A stretch of 64,000 nt of DNA, taken from positions 1 to 64,000 of the forward strand of contig JAUCBJ010006914.1 in the NCBI GenBank assembly GCA_032718475.1, written 5' to 3'. The number at the start of each line of letters is the position of its first letter. Positions within the stretch are counted from its first letter, which is position 1. Shown piece by piece: positions 11,211 to 22,241 of the stretch. Source of the DNA: Nemertoderma westbladi. Lineage: Eukaryota > Xenacoelomorpha > Nemertodermatida > Nemertodermatidae. The notes beneath the pieces are model-generated. The model was not told the DNA's origin, did no database searches, and worked only from the letters and a program-made list of their open reading frames with translations. Made by a program: the position numbers and the translations under genes.

Positions 11211-13733
11211 ATGGCAGGCAAACTTGTGCGAAAGAGAAAGGCGGAGCTAGGAGGAAAGGAGATACTGGTGGATTTCACCAAGAGGCATCCGGAAGAGAAG
11301 ACGAGGGGATACTACAAGCGGTTAGAGAGAGGTCACGCAGAGCGAGCGCTACATGACCATTTCAGGGAGGTGCACGAACAGCGGCTGGTCGGGACCTACG
11401 GGACGCCGTCGCTGGACAACGCGATCTTCGAGCATTTCCACTACGTGGTGAAAGGAGATGAGGCGAAGTTCGGGATTCTGAAGTACGCGAGAGAGCCACC
11501 GAGGAAAGATTGGAAGAGGTTCGTAGAGTCCGTCAGCAGGGGAGGATATATGACCCTAGACGACGAAGGAACCGTGGAAGACGAGGAGGGTTCGAAGAGA
11601 GGATCGGCGGGGTCGGCCAGAACCATACTCCTACATTTGGCCGCGCCAAATGGGGATATATTCCTATTCGATCTAGGAACGTATGGAAAGAAGGATGGGC
11701 CGAAGTTGAACCGGTTGCCGAAGGCGGTGCAAACCCTAGTGAGAGAGAAGTCGACGACGAAAGTGGGATCGGCGATTCGCGTCGATGCGGAGAGAATCAT
11801 CAGTCCGGACACCCCCAACCTGCTGGATATGCAGACGGTCTATATGGCTATGACAGCACCAGACGGGTTGGGACTAGTAGAGAACACAGGACATTGCGGG
11901 GTGGTGGCAATGGGCCAGTTAATGGGGCTCGTGTGTCACAAACCGATGGACTGGAGTAAGTTCAGAGGGGAGTACGGAGCGGACTTGGCGAACTCGCTGA
12001 AGTGGGGAGCGAGGCCAGGGAGACAAGAGGTGTATCAATTCTGGAGAGGAGCGATAAAGGTATATCAGAAGCGATATATCCTACAGGAGGACTGGATAAT
12101 GATGGGTTTGCTTAACCTATTCATGACCGTGGTTATCGAGAGGGAACCAACGGCATTCCTATTATCGGGATCACCCCTAAGCTACTGAAGAGCCTTTAAG
12201 ACGGCTTTCGAGGGTCTGGTAGACCACCTGGGGCTGAAGGGCGAGTTGGTGTACTACAACAGCCGACATCTGGTAGACGGGGAGGTAGATACGTCGTATC
12301 AGAGGTGGGAGCAGCTAGAGACGGATAGACGAGAGGCGATGCAATTGGAAGAAGTCGCTAGACATGAGAGGAGAGAAGCAGAGGAAAGGGAGGAGGAAGC
12401 TAGGGCACAGAGCTACGGCTTCGAGGAACAGGCGGGCTTAGACGAACGTCGTTGGACCTTATCAGGGAGTTCAGGGGAGTCTCTAGGGCGAGAACTAGGA
12501 TGGATGGTGGGATCACCGAAACAGTCGACGTCAGGATTGCAGACGACGCCCATACCAGCGGGTGCCGAGGGCGACCAGCCGCTAAGGAGGCTAGGGGAGC
12601 TAGAAGGATGGAAAGCTACGGGCGAGAGCCAAGGCGGGAAGGGACATAGTGGGTCCACCAGGATACCAGGGTTGGAGCCACTGCCAGAAGAGGACGAGGA
12701 CGACGACGAGTTCGGAGAGATGCCGCCCATCGGGAGGATCGGCCACTCGGACACGGATTGGGTTGGCGGGAGGGTGGTGACGGCCAGTGGGGCAAGGGCC
12801 TTCTGGGATAGACCCGGCAAACGGGCCTGGGTGCATGAGGAGCCGGCGATGGATTTCGCGGGGAGCACCATCAGGTTGGGCGAGCAACCGGGGACGGCAC
12901 CATGGGTGGTATTCGGGGAGACGATGCCCGGGAGGGGCAAGGAGATCGATGTAGACAGGGACGCTAACGTCCGGAAGTTCGCTTACCAGCGACTCCACAG
13001 ACCGTGGAGATCGCTTGGGACGAAAGACGACGTGGGGCGGGAGACATTGGTGCTCGGCTGTGACTACTGTGGGAGACAGACCCATCAGGAAAGGAGCTGT
13101 TTGTACCAGTTCCAGAAAGGGACTAGTTGTCTCTACTGCCGCGAGTCGAGCCACAGGATGGGGGCGTGTCCACGGTTGCACAACCAATGTTCGAAGTGTA
13201 ACTTTCGGGGACATTACGGACGCCAGTGCGACTGGATGGACGACGAAGAGAAGTTTAGGGTCTTCGAGGAGTGGGCCGACGTCGGGGCCATGACTCGGCA
13301 ACGCATGAAGGCCCAGGAGTTCCGGTGGGGCTTCTTTAACATCAATCAGGAGGCTCACATGGAGATTATCAAATGGAGGCTTCCGTTTACCTACCAGGAA
13401 GTGGCGACGGCGGTGTCATATGCCGGAGTGATAAATACGCAGAGGTATTTGGATAGGTGGACGCCACAGAACAGAGGAGAGTTCAGGGACTTCTTGGCGG
13501 AGCATGTGCCTCGGGCAATGAAAATGATCCTATGGGACGCCACCAGGGGGAGACAGCAGGGCCACTCGGAGGGGCCACCCGCGAAGCGATACCGGGAACT
13601 AATAACACTGGCACCCAAGGAGTTGACGACCGGGATCAGTAAGGAGGTGGCGGCGAGAGTCCGAAGCCAGAAGGCAGACAAGACCAAAGGAGCGGCAGTG
13701 ACCAGGAAACAACCAAGGGAGGAGGACGACTGA
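11211..13733 (+). CDS. Extra 3' ORF of family 2: DEDD-exonuclease-like segment plus three CCHC zinc knuckles
   Basis: One frame of 841 codons from ATG 11211 is interrupted only by a TGA at 12186-12188 (CGA would restore an Arg). The basic N-terminus (MAGKLVRKRKAELGG) is followed by a segment resembling RNase D/EXD1-type 3'-5' exonucleases. It shows a DxE-like motif in YMTLDDEGT (residue ~113), the strand pair LLHLAAPNGDIFLFDL (~140-155) and an exo II-like motif KVGSAIRVDAERI (~184-196). The third motif is poor: RPGRQEVYQFWRGA has Tyr, but Arg where the last Asp is expected, so activity may be lost. After the stop come a Glu/Arg-rich helix region, an acidic patch (EEDEDDDEFGE) and three CCHC knuckles at ~13059-13212 (CDYCGRQTHQERSC, CLYCRESSHRMGAC, CSKCNFRGHYGRQC). 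It lies between pol and the 3' LTR, where env would be, but has no signal peptide or membrane segment. The knuckles are clear. The exonuclease relation is inferred. It may instead be the gag of an adjacent element. Confidence 0.65.
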
Positions 13734-14413
13734 AGGAAAGACTTGAGGTGGTTCCCAAAGGCAGGTGGAACGAACTAAGACTTCGGTGTAACATACCTGG
13801 AAGGCACCACGTGAGACGTGCGAACTCCTAAGTACAAATTCAAGTAATTTAAATAATTGAAAAGTGCAATTAGTAGGTACGTACGTAGTAATCATTATTA
13901 GTTTAGCAAAATATAATCGAAGTAAGTACTATAGTCATTCAACCTTTTTCCAATTAGCTACTGGACTGGGGGACGACTGACTATGACGAACGGGACGCTG
14001 GACGACATCACACTTCTTGAGTGCGACGGCACAGGAGGGGGGTGAAACTCGTTGGGAATGAGTGGGAGAGATAGGGGTTGAGTTGTAGTGCGGAGAGGGT
14101 GCAATTCAAGTGTGGGGGGGGAGGGGAATAAGAGGCTGAGTGAGGGACAGGGAAGTCCGAAAGTTAGAGTGGAAGTGAGGAGAAGTAGAGGAGAGTCAGG
14201 GTGAGAACAGAGTAGAGTTAGTGGTGATAGTGTTGGGGAAACAAAAGTCGTGTGAGAGGAGCATATGATCGGCCAGACACGGGACGCCAGGTAAACAGGG
14301 TAGCGATATCACCCATAGGGGGCGGTCTGGAAAGCCGGCTCCGAGGAAAATAGTTCCACCCCACACTCGATACTAGGTCAAGATCCAGCGGAATTGTAGC
14401 GCACTAGAAGTGG
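13734..14413 (+). other. Non-coding stretch between the extra ORF and the 3' LTR of family 2
   Basis: I see no ORF worth calling. The part 14040-14230 is very purine-rich on this strand (many ggag/gagag words), as 3' regions of LTR elements often are. Confidence 0.5.
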
Positions 14414-14450
14414 ATGCTATCTTCTCACCGAGAAGATAGCATGGGGGGAG
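14414..14450 (+). promoter_or_regulatory. 13-bp perfect hairpin abutting a polypurine tract
   Basis: Positions 14414-14426 (atgctatcttctc) pair perfectly with 14430-14442 across a 3-base loop. The purine tract ggggggag (14443-14450) follows at once and touches the TG of the 3' LTR at 14451. The tract is the expected plus-strand primer for reverse transcription. The hairpin may shape its cleavage or mark the RNA 3' region; that role is inferred. Confidence 0.65.
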
Positions 14451-15032
14451 TGTTAGCGTATTCAATTCCACTAGCCAGGCCCAAACAGAGTTGGTTTTAA
14501 GCAATATTGGGAGCACGAGGTTGGTTACCAATCAACCTCGTGTCACCCCAATAAGCGGGGTCAATAGGCCCCAAGGGAACACACACAGCAGGGGTCAGAG
14601 GTTATACCTCCGGGAGGGAGAGAGAGACAGCAGCGGGGGGGGGGGGGGGGAGCACACCGAGAGAGATGGGAGGGTGACAAGTGAGTTATTAGCCAATGGG
14701 GGGAAGGCATCGGCTGAGTAGTGTAATGCGGCCGACCGGTGCAATATATTACCAGTAACCGTGTTATTCATTCACTCATTAGCTAGTCAGTTCAGTTAGG
14801 GTAGGATGGCAACTTTTATTACCGTTCAGCCGTTTATTCATTCATGTTATCTGTATACTGCAATTACTAACTGCATTCGCTATAACTGTGCTTATACTTT
14901 ATACCACTTTATATTATATACATACCGAGCGATTAACAACAGGAACTCTAACAAACTCTTTTCACACGGCGGGACGCATAAATAAACCTAACCACCGGAT
15001 AAACCGGGATCCTCTATCTGATCCCATCACAA
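14451..15032 (+). repeat. 3' LTR of family 2 (copy 2a)
   Basis: This 582-bp LTR starts TGTTAGCG and ends ATCCCATCACA. It aligns by eye along its length with 50077-50638: taagcaatattggga, cacgaggttg, gttattagccaatgggggga, gcaatatat, ggcgggacgc/ggcggggacgc and ccggataaac are shared in order. A poly-G run lies at 14636-14652 and an AATAAA word near 14980. The sequence after 15032 does not match the internal start of copy 2b, so this is the 3' LTR and 15033 is flanking DNA (possible duplication agata; partner lost). Confidence 0.8.
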
Positions 15033-15232
15033 GATAGTTCATTTATATTATTAAACAACTCATTGTATTTAACGGTAAATTTACCTCGATAACTCCGTTG
15101 TTGCCCTAGTAAGGTATCCAAGTCGACATTAGTATTTAATTGTGCAGAAACACGGCCACCACGAGCCTGTGAGCGTAACGAGGTAGAGCTCGAACTTTGT
15201 GACCCATAATGTGTTTTATTTGTATGCGACAT
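15033..15232 (-). CDS. Short unidentified minus-strand ORF cut by the family 2 LTR
   Basis: From an ATG at 15232 the minus strand reads about 66 Ser/Thr/Arg-rich then hydrophilic residues, starting MSHTNKTHYGSQSSSSTSLR and reaching KFTVKYNELFNNINELS. It then enters the LTR and stops at 15014. It is the only stretch outside elements that looks like a possible host exon with a conventional start. I do not recognise the protein, and a chance ORF is quite possible. Confidence 0.25.
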
Positions 15233-16839
15233 TGTACAGTTGTATGATTGTAGGCCCCCTACCGTACTTCTGGCATCTAACACGACCCAGGTGTGTAGGT
15301 GTAGTGTATTATTATAAATACCGGTATTGAAATATTATTAACTACTGCCTACCACAGCGGTGGACAGCTTAGTCTACAATACAGCAATATGTTGATATAC
15401 GAAAAATAGGCCTAGGCCTGTAGGCTATAGTACGTACTGAGGTATATATATACAAATATAAGTATATGGGCCTACCAGGTAGGTACCGGACCGGTCCTAC
15501 TGAGTACAGAGAAATTAAAACAGTTAATTAAATGCACAAATGTAGGCTATGCTGCTACGGCTATAGGCCTCTACAACCTAATATTGCTAGATTTATGCAC
15601 TGCGGTTTTATCTGATTATCACTAACTGGCAGTCAGTCAGTTAGTCGTAGGCTAGGTTAGGCCCTCCTAGTCTGCCAGTCTGCAGTCTATGGTCTTGGGA
15701 AAAAAAACAGCAAAAAAATTGACTAGGCCTACCGCACTACAGGTACCGGGTATGGTATTTATTCTGCCTAGGCCTACCTGGATTGCTGTCCGTCAGTCAG
15801 TCAGTCTGTCAGTACAGCAGTAGGCAGGCATACGTGTCCAGGTGTCTGCATGCCAAGTAAATCTGTAAATACGTAAATTTCAGAATTTTTACATGTACGT
15901 ACAGACATATGACTAATAATTTGATATCGCTCCTTTACTGTCCTGGATGCCGGGCGGCTAATGCCACTATATAGGAAATTTGAGCTCGCTAAATGTAGTT
16001 TACGTATGGGAGTACGTAATCTGGTAATGGTATAATAAAGGGTTGACGACCCTTTCATGCATCCGAGTATACACAGTAAGGTTGACAGATAGCTGGATAG
16101 TTGAACAGTTGAATGGCAAGTGCTGAAGTGGGTTACAAAGGACTGCATAGATCAGTGGATAAGGTAAATGTGAAATGAAGTGCTACCAAATACAGCAAAT
16201 AAGGACGGGTACGGGTAAGGGATAAGGCAGATAGGTGGAGGATGGTGAAAGTAGGCTGGCGGGGTTCACACTCCTACCCAATGCATAGAAAATACATAAA
16301 AACTAAACAATGATATATTCTTTATCCTGTAATATATATATGTCTAAACAGCTACACCCGGAGAGCTACCGGTAACTGCATATCCTAGCACCTAGTCCTG
16401 CTGTCCTGAATACTGGAATAACTATACAACTAAATGTAAAGGAGCGATGCGAGCTCATGGGGAGACACGCATTTGATAAAGGTTACTGAAGTACGTCTGT
16501 ACTGGAGTAGCCTAATTTGCATATAATAATGGAAGGGGCATCAATGCGTCTGCATTGATGCGTAAATCACAGTATGCAGTATATCCGCTATTAATCAAAA
16601 GAGTACAGACTGCACAATGACAGGAAGACACCGTGACAATGAGAAATCCGCAATCAGCGATACTGGAGATAACTTCAGTACCAGTGACATATGATTTATG
16701 AATCATAAACTACTGTATCTATCCAAAAGGATGGTTGTACTATAAGCTGTAAAGGTCGGCTGAGTGACTATAAAATGTAAATTGAAATGCAATCAGGAGA
16801 TGGCCCACGTAATCCATGACATAGTCTGGGTACGCTAAA
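15233..16839. other. No gene recognised
   Basis: The short ORFs here (for example minus strand 15801-16148 and 16512-16706) show no motif and look like chance. The stretch is rich in taggcct and gtcagtcagtcagt words. It may be host intergenic DNA or decayed repeats. Confidence 0.5.
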
Positions 16840-17655
16840 TAACAATATTGAAAATAGTCCCGGTGAAATTGATCAAAATAATGCAAGTAATAACGTAACA
16901 AATCAACAAGGTGAGGCCAGTGGCGGTATAATTAATACAAATGTCGGGGAAGCAGGCAATTCGCCTAGAGAGGGCCTACAAGGCCACGTGGTTGTGCAGG
17001 GAGGAACGCGGGCGAATAAACCTAGGGAGAACAGAACTAACGTGTCGAGTGGAGGAGAACATGGGCATGGGGGCGAAGTGAGAAGTGACAGGTGGGGGGG
17101 CTACGGGCACCCCACCACAACCAATCAATGACGAGAGGGGGGGGGGGGGGGGCAGAAAACGCTCCACAGATGTCGACGGGAAATATGCTCGGTGATTCAA
17201 GTGAACCGGAGCTCCCGATGACGGAGAAAATGGGGGTGGGGCAACAGAAGCCCCACGAGCCCCGGAAGACAATGCGCACGGTGAGTTAAGTGAACCGTGG
17301 CACCCGACGACGGAGCATAATAGGAGGGCAGCGAATATCCGCGAGGCCGTACAACCGGGTAGAGGGAGGGACATTGGTGCCGTAAGCGGTCAAACGAGAA
17401 AACGAGAAACCGATCGAGGAAGAAGACAGAGGAGGGGATCGGAGGGAAACTTCCCGTCAGAACGTAGCTGCCGATCGAGGATATGGTAGTCGCGGGGAGG
17501 ACTTCTCGGAACATTCAAGAAGATTAAACTTCGATCCAAAAGGACACAGGCAGACTGCAGAACATACTTGGTTAATACCCCACTTACAGGTACCGGAAGA
17601 CAGCCCCAAGACTGGTGTGACCGTACGGGCGGGGGGGGGGGGGGGTAATAATATT
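16840..17655 (+). mobile_element. Rearranged scrap of BEL/Pao family 2 gag (copy 2c)
   Basis: The part 16840-17560 resembles copy 2b 52300-53470: an Asn-rich start, the words gggcctacaaggccacgtgg, ggggggctacgggc, caccccaccacaac, a long G-tract at 17136-17153, and aagattaaacttcgatcc. It is followed at ~17573-17655 by a block (ataccccacttacagg, ggtgtgaccgtac, G-tract, taataat) that in copy 2b comes first, at 52046-52120. The block order is thus permuted. No frame is open. Confidence 0.7.
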
Positions 17656-19172
17656 TTATTTTATTCTTTATTGCAGGCATTGCCCATAGTAAAATTGCTA
17701 AATAGTATACAGTAAATAGCACAGAAGTATAAATATAGTGATACACAGATATACATATATATTATATACCAGTATTGAATAACTATTTATTTAAGAATAA
17801 AATTAATATAGATATGCACTATTATCGAAAGTTTCGCGGATTCTAGAACAACAGTAGGTGACGTTATAAACTGAATTAACGACAGTGTTTATTGAACAAT
17901 AAATCCTATTAAAGAGACTATTTACACTACGAAATCTAATATGTACGAAACACGGTAAATTATGTTCTCTAAAAAATTGTGACATGCTGTTAGAGACCTG
18001 TGCACTAGAAAGTCGGGGAATCTTAAATAGTATTCGAGCTGCGTTGTTGTAGGCAACTCTAACGCGGTTATATACAAAAGATGAGTAATTCCGTTTCGCC
18101 CACAGAGCATTGCAATACAGAGGTGTGAGGAACGCACGGAATAAACAACATTTGACCGATACAGAACAGGCACTAAATTTACGAATTAATAAATTAGCAC
18201 GTGCATAAATGCTCCTCATAGTTTTCTTGATATCATAATCATCATCGCGAGTGCGATGTATTATGTATCCCAGATATTTAAACATATCAGATTCAATTAT
18301 TCATTTACCATTTAGAAAGACTGGAGCCATACCAACAATTCCAGTACGCTTAGAAGCAAAATACATAAACTTTTGTCTTTTTTAGATTGAAGAGGATGCC
18401 ATGTTTCGAGGCAAAAACTTCGCAGATATCAAGCAAGCTTTGCAAACCAATAACGGAATTAGAAAGCAGATTTAGGTCATCAGCATACATCAAATGATTG
18501 ACCCTCTTGCCATCCAATGCAGAACCGAAACCGGCCTTGGATAGCAAGACGGACAAATCATCCATATAAACATTGAATAAATATGCAGAGAGCACTCCGC
18601 CCTGTTTTACACCATTAGACACTGTAAAAGGAGTAGAAAATGATGACCCCCATTTAACACGTATTGATTGACTAGAGTACCAATATGCTATCATACGCAC
18701 AATGTATAGTGGCACATTACGCTTTATCAGCTTCTGGTACAATGTACTGTGCACATTGCACAATTCGATCAAAAGCCTTAGAGGCATCCATAAAGCAAAC
18801 ATAAACTGATGAATCGTTGTACAACTAGTAGTCTATTATATCTAATAGAGTGTACCTACACAATTCAGTTCCACTACAACGTTTGTACGCGAATTGATTG
18901 TCGGTCGTTATCAAATATGATTCTATTCTAGAAAGAGCTACATATTCAAACACTTTACTAATCATTGTCGCTATAGCAATACCCCTATAATTTGACTTGT
19001 CGTCAATGGGACCATTCTTATCCTTAATGATTGGAATAATAAAACAGTCAAGGATGGCATTGGGCATGTAACCATGAGTAAGCATAGATGTGAATAATGA
19101 CGCCAATAGATTATTCAGGTTGTCACTTTTACTGTGAAATAAGTGTTGTGGGGCAATTCCATCTGGCCCCAT
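17656..19172 (-). pseudogene. Non-LTR reverse transcriptase, 3' part, broken by frameshifts
   Basis: Read on the minus strand, three frames overlap in family order. The first (18825-19172) has PDGIAPQHL, IIPIIKDKNG and SNYRGIAIATMISKVFE. The second (18350-18802) has SNGVKQGGVLSAYLFNVYMD and the catalytic YADD box in HLMYADDLNLLS, then NLKKTK. The third (17803-18285) is the usual tail beginning with FKYLGYIIHR. At least two frameshifts separate them. The 3' end near 17656 has AATAAA and short A-rich words but no long poly-A. The 5' continuation lies at 31690-31926, on the far side of copy 1a. It would copy its own RNA at the insertion site. The clade is not certain (CR1/L2-like in feel). Confidence 0.85.
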
Positions 19173-20250
19173 TGTAAAAGCTTTTGCGGAATTAGCTAGT
19201 CATTTTCCCCGCAAAGTACTCGGTAGGTGTTTTAGCGGACATAAAAAGCCATTTCCTTACTGTACCGGTGTTTTAGTGGACATAAAAAGCCATTTCTTCT
19301 GTAGGTGTACTTTAGCGGACATAACTAGCGATTTTATGTCGCAATAAGCCAAAATACTCTTGATACAGTGCAGTTCAGATGACGACATCTATCAGCTGAT
19401 ATGTCCACGTCAGTGTGTATTTTTCCTAAGCCTAGAACACCGGCTGTGGAATTATTCTGTGTTTGAGACTTTAGCCAAACATTAGAACAGTTTTGATCAT
19501 AGAAACGTATAACTGTTATTCTGCCAAACTGGCATACAGCCCATATCATACCATACATACCTTTCACCGCATTATTTTACTGCTATTTACTGTCGGTTAT
19601 TAATTGTACCAGTTGATGGAATATTGTTATATTTGGAGAATATCGATAAATAATCGTAAAACCCCAATCTTCTTGATATACTGAAGGTGAGAGACCGGTT
19701 ACATATAGCAATTGCGACTTACATTATATTGGTTTTGGAGTGAATTTAATGCTATTTCATAGGCCCTACATGTGTCGGTTGCTGTTCTCTTTATATGTGA
19801 CTAAAATTAGTGAAGGTCGGCAGAGATCGGTGTGCAGCATTGTGCGGTAGTGTGCATGAGTTTGATAGATAACAAAGCATCTCCTAAAGAATGCACTTTA
19901 TACGTGAATCAATAGCCATCCTGTTGTGTTTAGTGTAAGTCATAACTCTGTTTACATACTTAGAGCGCCACGTCCAAAAGGAACTGTTGATATTTCCCGA
20001 AAGTGAATAATATTTGTCAGAGATTATATATTAACGATCAATCGAATAATTCAGTAGGCCTACACAGCAATAAGGTCAGAGCTTCCGAATCCAGTCTCCC
20101 GGGTAAATCCAGCGGGTGAATGGTCGTGCATAGGCTGGCTTTGGCTAATGTAGTGTATCAAATACTTGTCATAGGCTAAAGTCGAATTATAACCTAGAAG
20201 ACACCTAAATTTGGCAGGTTAAACTGCTAAAAGGTCTAAAAGCGCGAACA
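19173..20250 (+). repeat. 5' LTR of copy 1a
   Basis: It is 1078 bp long. Against its 3' partner I count about 17 substitutions or small indels by eye, plus one 83-bp loss between ccacgt (ends 19410) and cagtgtgtat. The lost part corresponds to 30770-30852, which holds the CCAAT and TATA-like boxes. Three ~40-bp units with ttagcggacataaaaagcc (about 19225-19345) lie near the start, like enhancer repeats of a U3. Confidence 0.9.
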
Positions 20251-22241
20251 ATAACAGTTATATCTTCTGATTGCAGTGTAGGCAATAAATACAGTTTAAT
20301 ATTGTTCTGGTAAGAACAATAACAGTTGTAAAGTACCGGTCGACCGGTAACCAGTAGGCCTGACTGCCTAACCACCCGAACCGGTACTTACAGCAGTACA
20401 GGTACAGCAGTATTATTCGATTTTGATAATTATATACCAGTAGGTCTTAATATTTAATCGGGGACGCCTGGTTTTTATTGGGATTTTACTTAGGCCTATT
20501 TCTGTCAGTTTTATTTATTTGAAAGTTAATATTGAACAGAAGGCGTGTAAGCCTGCTCAGATTGTACAGATAATTTGTAGGCTGGATTGTTGTCTGGCTG
20601 TTGTTAAGTCTGAAGAGATTGCAGTGTGTGTAGAGTGTATGTCCGATAAAGTACTAGTTAGGAACGTAGGGGCTTCCAGAGCTGTAAGGTAAATCCCCCC
20701 CCCCCCCCCCCCCCCGAAAGAATAAGTTGTACTACTCGGTTAGAACGCATACTAACTAACCATTTCGGAGTCTGCATATACTGTAGTTTATTTAGGCTTG
20801 ATAGTAGTCTGCCAGCATTTGGTTTGTATTTTGTTTGTGTAGTCTGTACGGGTAGCGTAATATTTATTATTCAGAGTTTATGCGATTATTCGCAACATTC
20901 ACAAACCCCAAGTTTATTCCTACAGTAATTGTGCTTGTTATACATACCTAACGGTATGTATAACAAGCACAATTAAGCGCAGTTAAATTAACCCCGGTAC
21001 TACATCAGGGCTGTTTGGCGTAGGTAAAGACTAGAGATTTTATGCTTTGGTCACTCTGGCAGATACCGTGGTTCTTTTAGCTGTACAAGTATTTTTTAAC
21101 TGCTGGTTATTTGTTGTATAAGTACTTGTACCTAATTTAGGGTTTAGTGTACAGTGCTTTCCGAAGGTAATTAGCGTGTAAGCAGTATATTTGTGTTGTA
21201 AAGTGGTTAATAGGCACGTTGGCTCTGGTAGGCCGCGGTAATTAACTTCTAGGTAGGAACACTCCGTGATACATAACGTAGTACTTATAGTGCTATGGCT
21301 ATAAGTCATCAGACGGTGGTATTTTTCCTATCTGGACAACGCAATATATTTACTACTGCTTTATTATTTTCAAATACCGTATTATCCTGTCCGTTTGTAA
21401 TAACCAGATTTTCTAACCCTTTGTTAGGCTGGTTTGTAGACTTCTTGTAAAATTACCCTAAAAATTCGTACGTGTAATTTTTGTGTTTATTATTAGAGAT
21501 TGTAATCTCACCCCGCAATTGTACATAATTTGTAGTAATAAGTAACTTAGGCAAGTAGAATTATTTGTTTTAGTGTCCAACAAGTAGCACTCCACTGAAA
21601 GCCTACAGCTTCTGTGTAGTGACTCCTTCCCAGAAATAATAAAATTTATTTCAAATATTGTAAAAAAACCCATTAAACGGGTATATATATTATAAATCAA
21701 CTCAAACCGATTTATAAAATAGTAGGCCTGTCATACAACAATTAGGTCTTAATATCAGTTGGACTACTGCTTAAATAATGGTAATAAAGTAAAGTAAAGT
21801 AACCAAGTAACCCCTTAAATTCAGAAATTCAATTATTCTAAAATAATTGACATACCGGTATTTACAATAGGCTTATTATATTTATTTCTATAAATTTAAG
21901 CTGAAATTATATACCGGTATTCTGTAATTAATTCTAGTCTATAATTATACTTATATATACATTATAAGTGTAAGCTGTATACCGGTATTCACGATAGGCT
22001 TATTATATATTTCTATATATTTGTGCTGAAATTATATACCGGTATTCTGTGACAAATCTAGTCTGTAATAATACTTATATATACTATAAGTGTATACCGG
22101 TATTCTAATATATTGTGTATATATATCACGTTACACTGAGTAACGATATCGGTAATTAATTACTAGGCTAACAGTTGATACTGAATTACTAGACTTGCTT
22201 TAACAGTAATATAGCAGTAGGCATTCAACTGTACAAACAAA
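20251..22241 (+). other. Family 1 leader (copy 1a), about 2 kb
   Basis: This sequence recurs at 57711-60147 (copy 1c) and, inverted, at 46059-47964 (copy 1b). It has no shared ORF, so the short ORFs in it are chance. It contains a poly-C run (20695-20715), a perfect 22-bp hairpin (20927-20974) and, at 21850-22110, repeats around ataccggtatt. Neither the first bases after the LTR (ataacagtta) nor those nearby look like a standard TGG tRNA primer site. Confidence 0.7.
20927..20974. repeat. Perfect 22-bp inverted repeat with 4-base loop
   Basis: Bases 20927-20948 (aattgtgcttgttatacata then cc) pair fully with 20953-20974 around the loop taac. Copies 1b and 1c have only one arm here, so the hairpin arose in copy 1a, probably by a template-switch inversion. 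Confidence 0.9.

Larger units (their letters stand above)
1963..15032 (+). mobile_element. BEL/Pao family 2, copy 2a (5'-truncated; carries a nested RT element)
   Basis: From about 1963 the sequence matches copy 2b from about 53395 onward (words tagccgcggggaggattattcg-like and gtaggccttactgcacatacc). The left end is therefore truncated inside gag. The right end is an LTR at 14451-15032 that matches the 5' LTR of copy 2b (50077-50638) and is preceded by a purine tract. Because both the gag-pol part and the LTR match copy 2b, I infer one element. The nested RT element is at 6045-10412, and the stretch 5738-14450 is otherwise internal sequence. The alternative is that gag-pol (to ~5790) and the ORF at 11211-13733 come from two adjacent elements. 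Copy 2b cannot decide this, because its 3' end is missing. Confidence 0.6.

Noticed and set aside
21040-21700. Minus-strand ORFs in the family 1 leader
   Set aside because: They are not conserved at matching positions in copies 1b and 1c.
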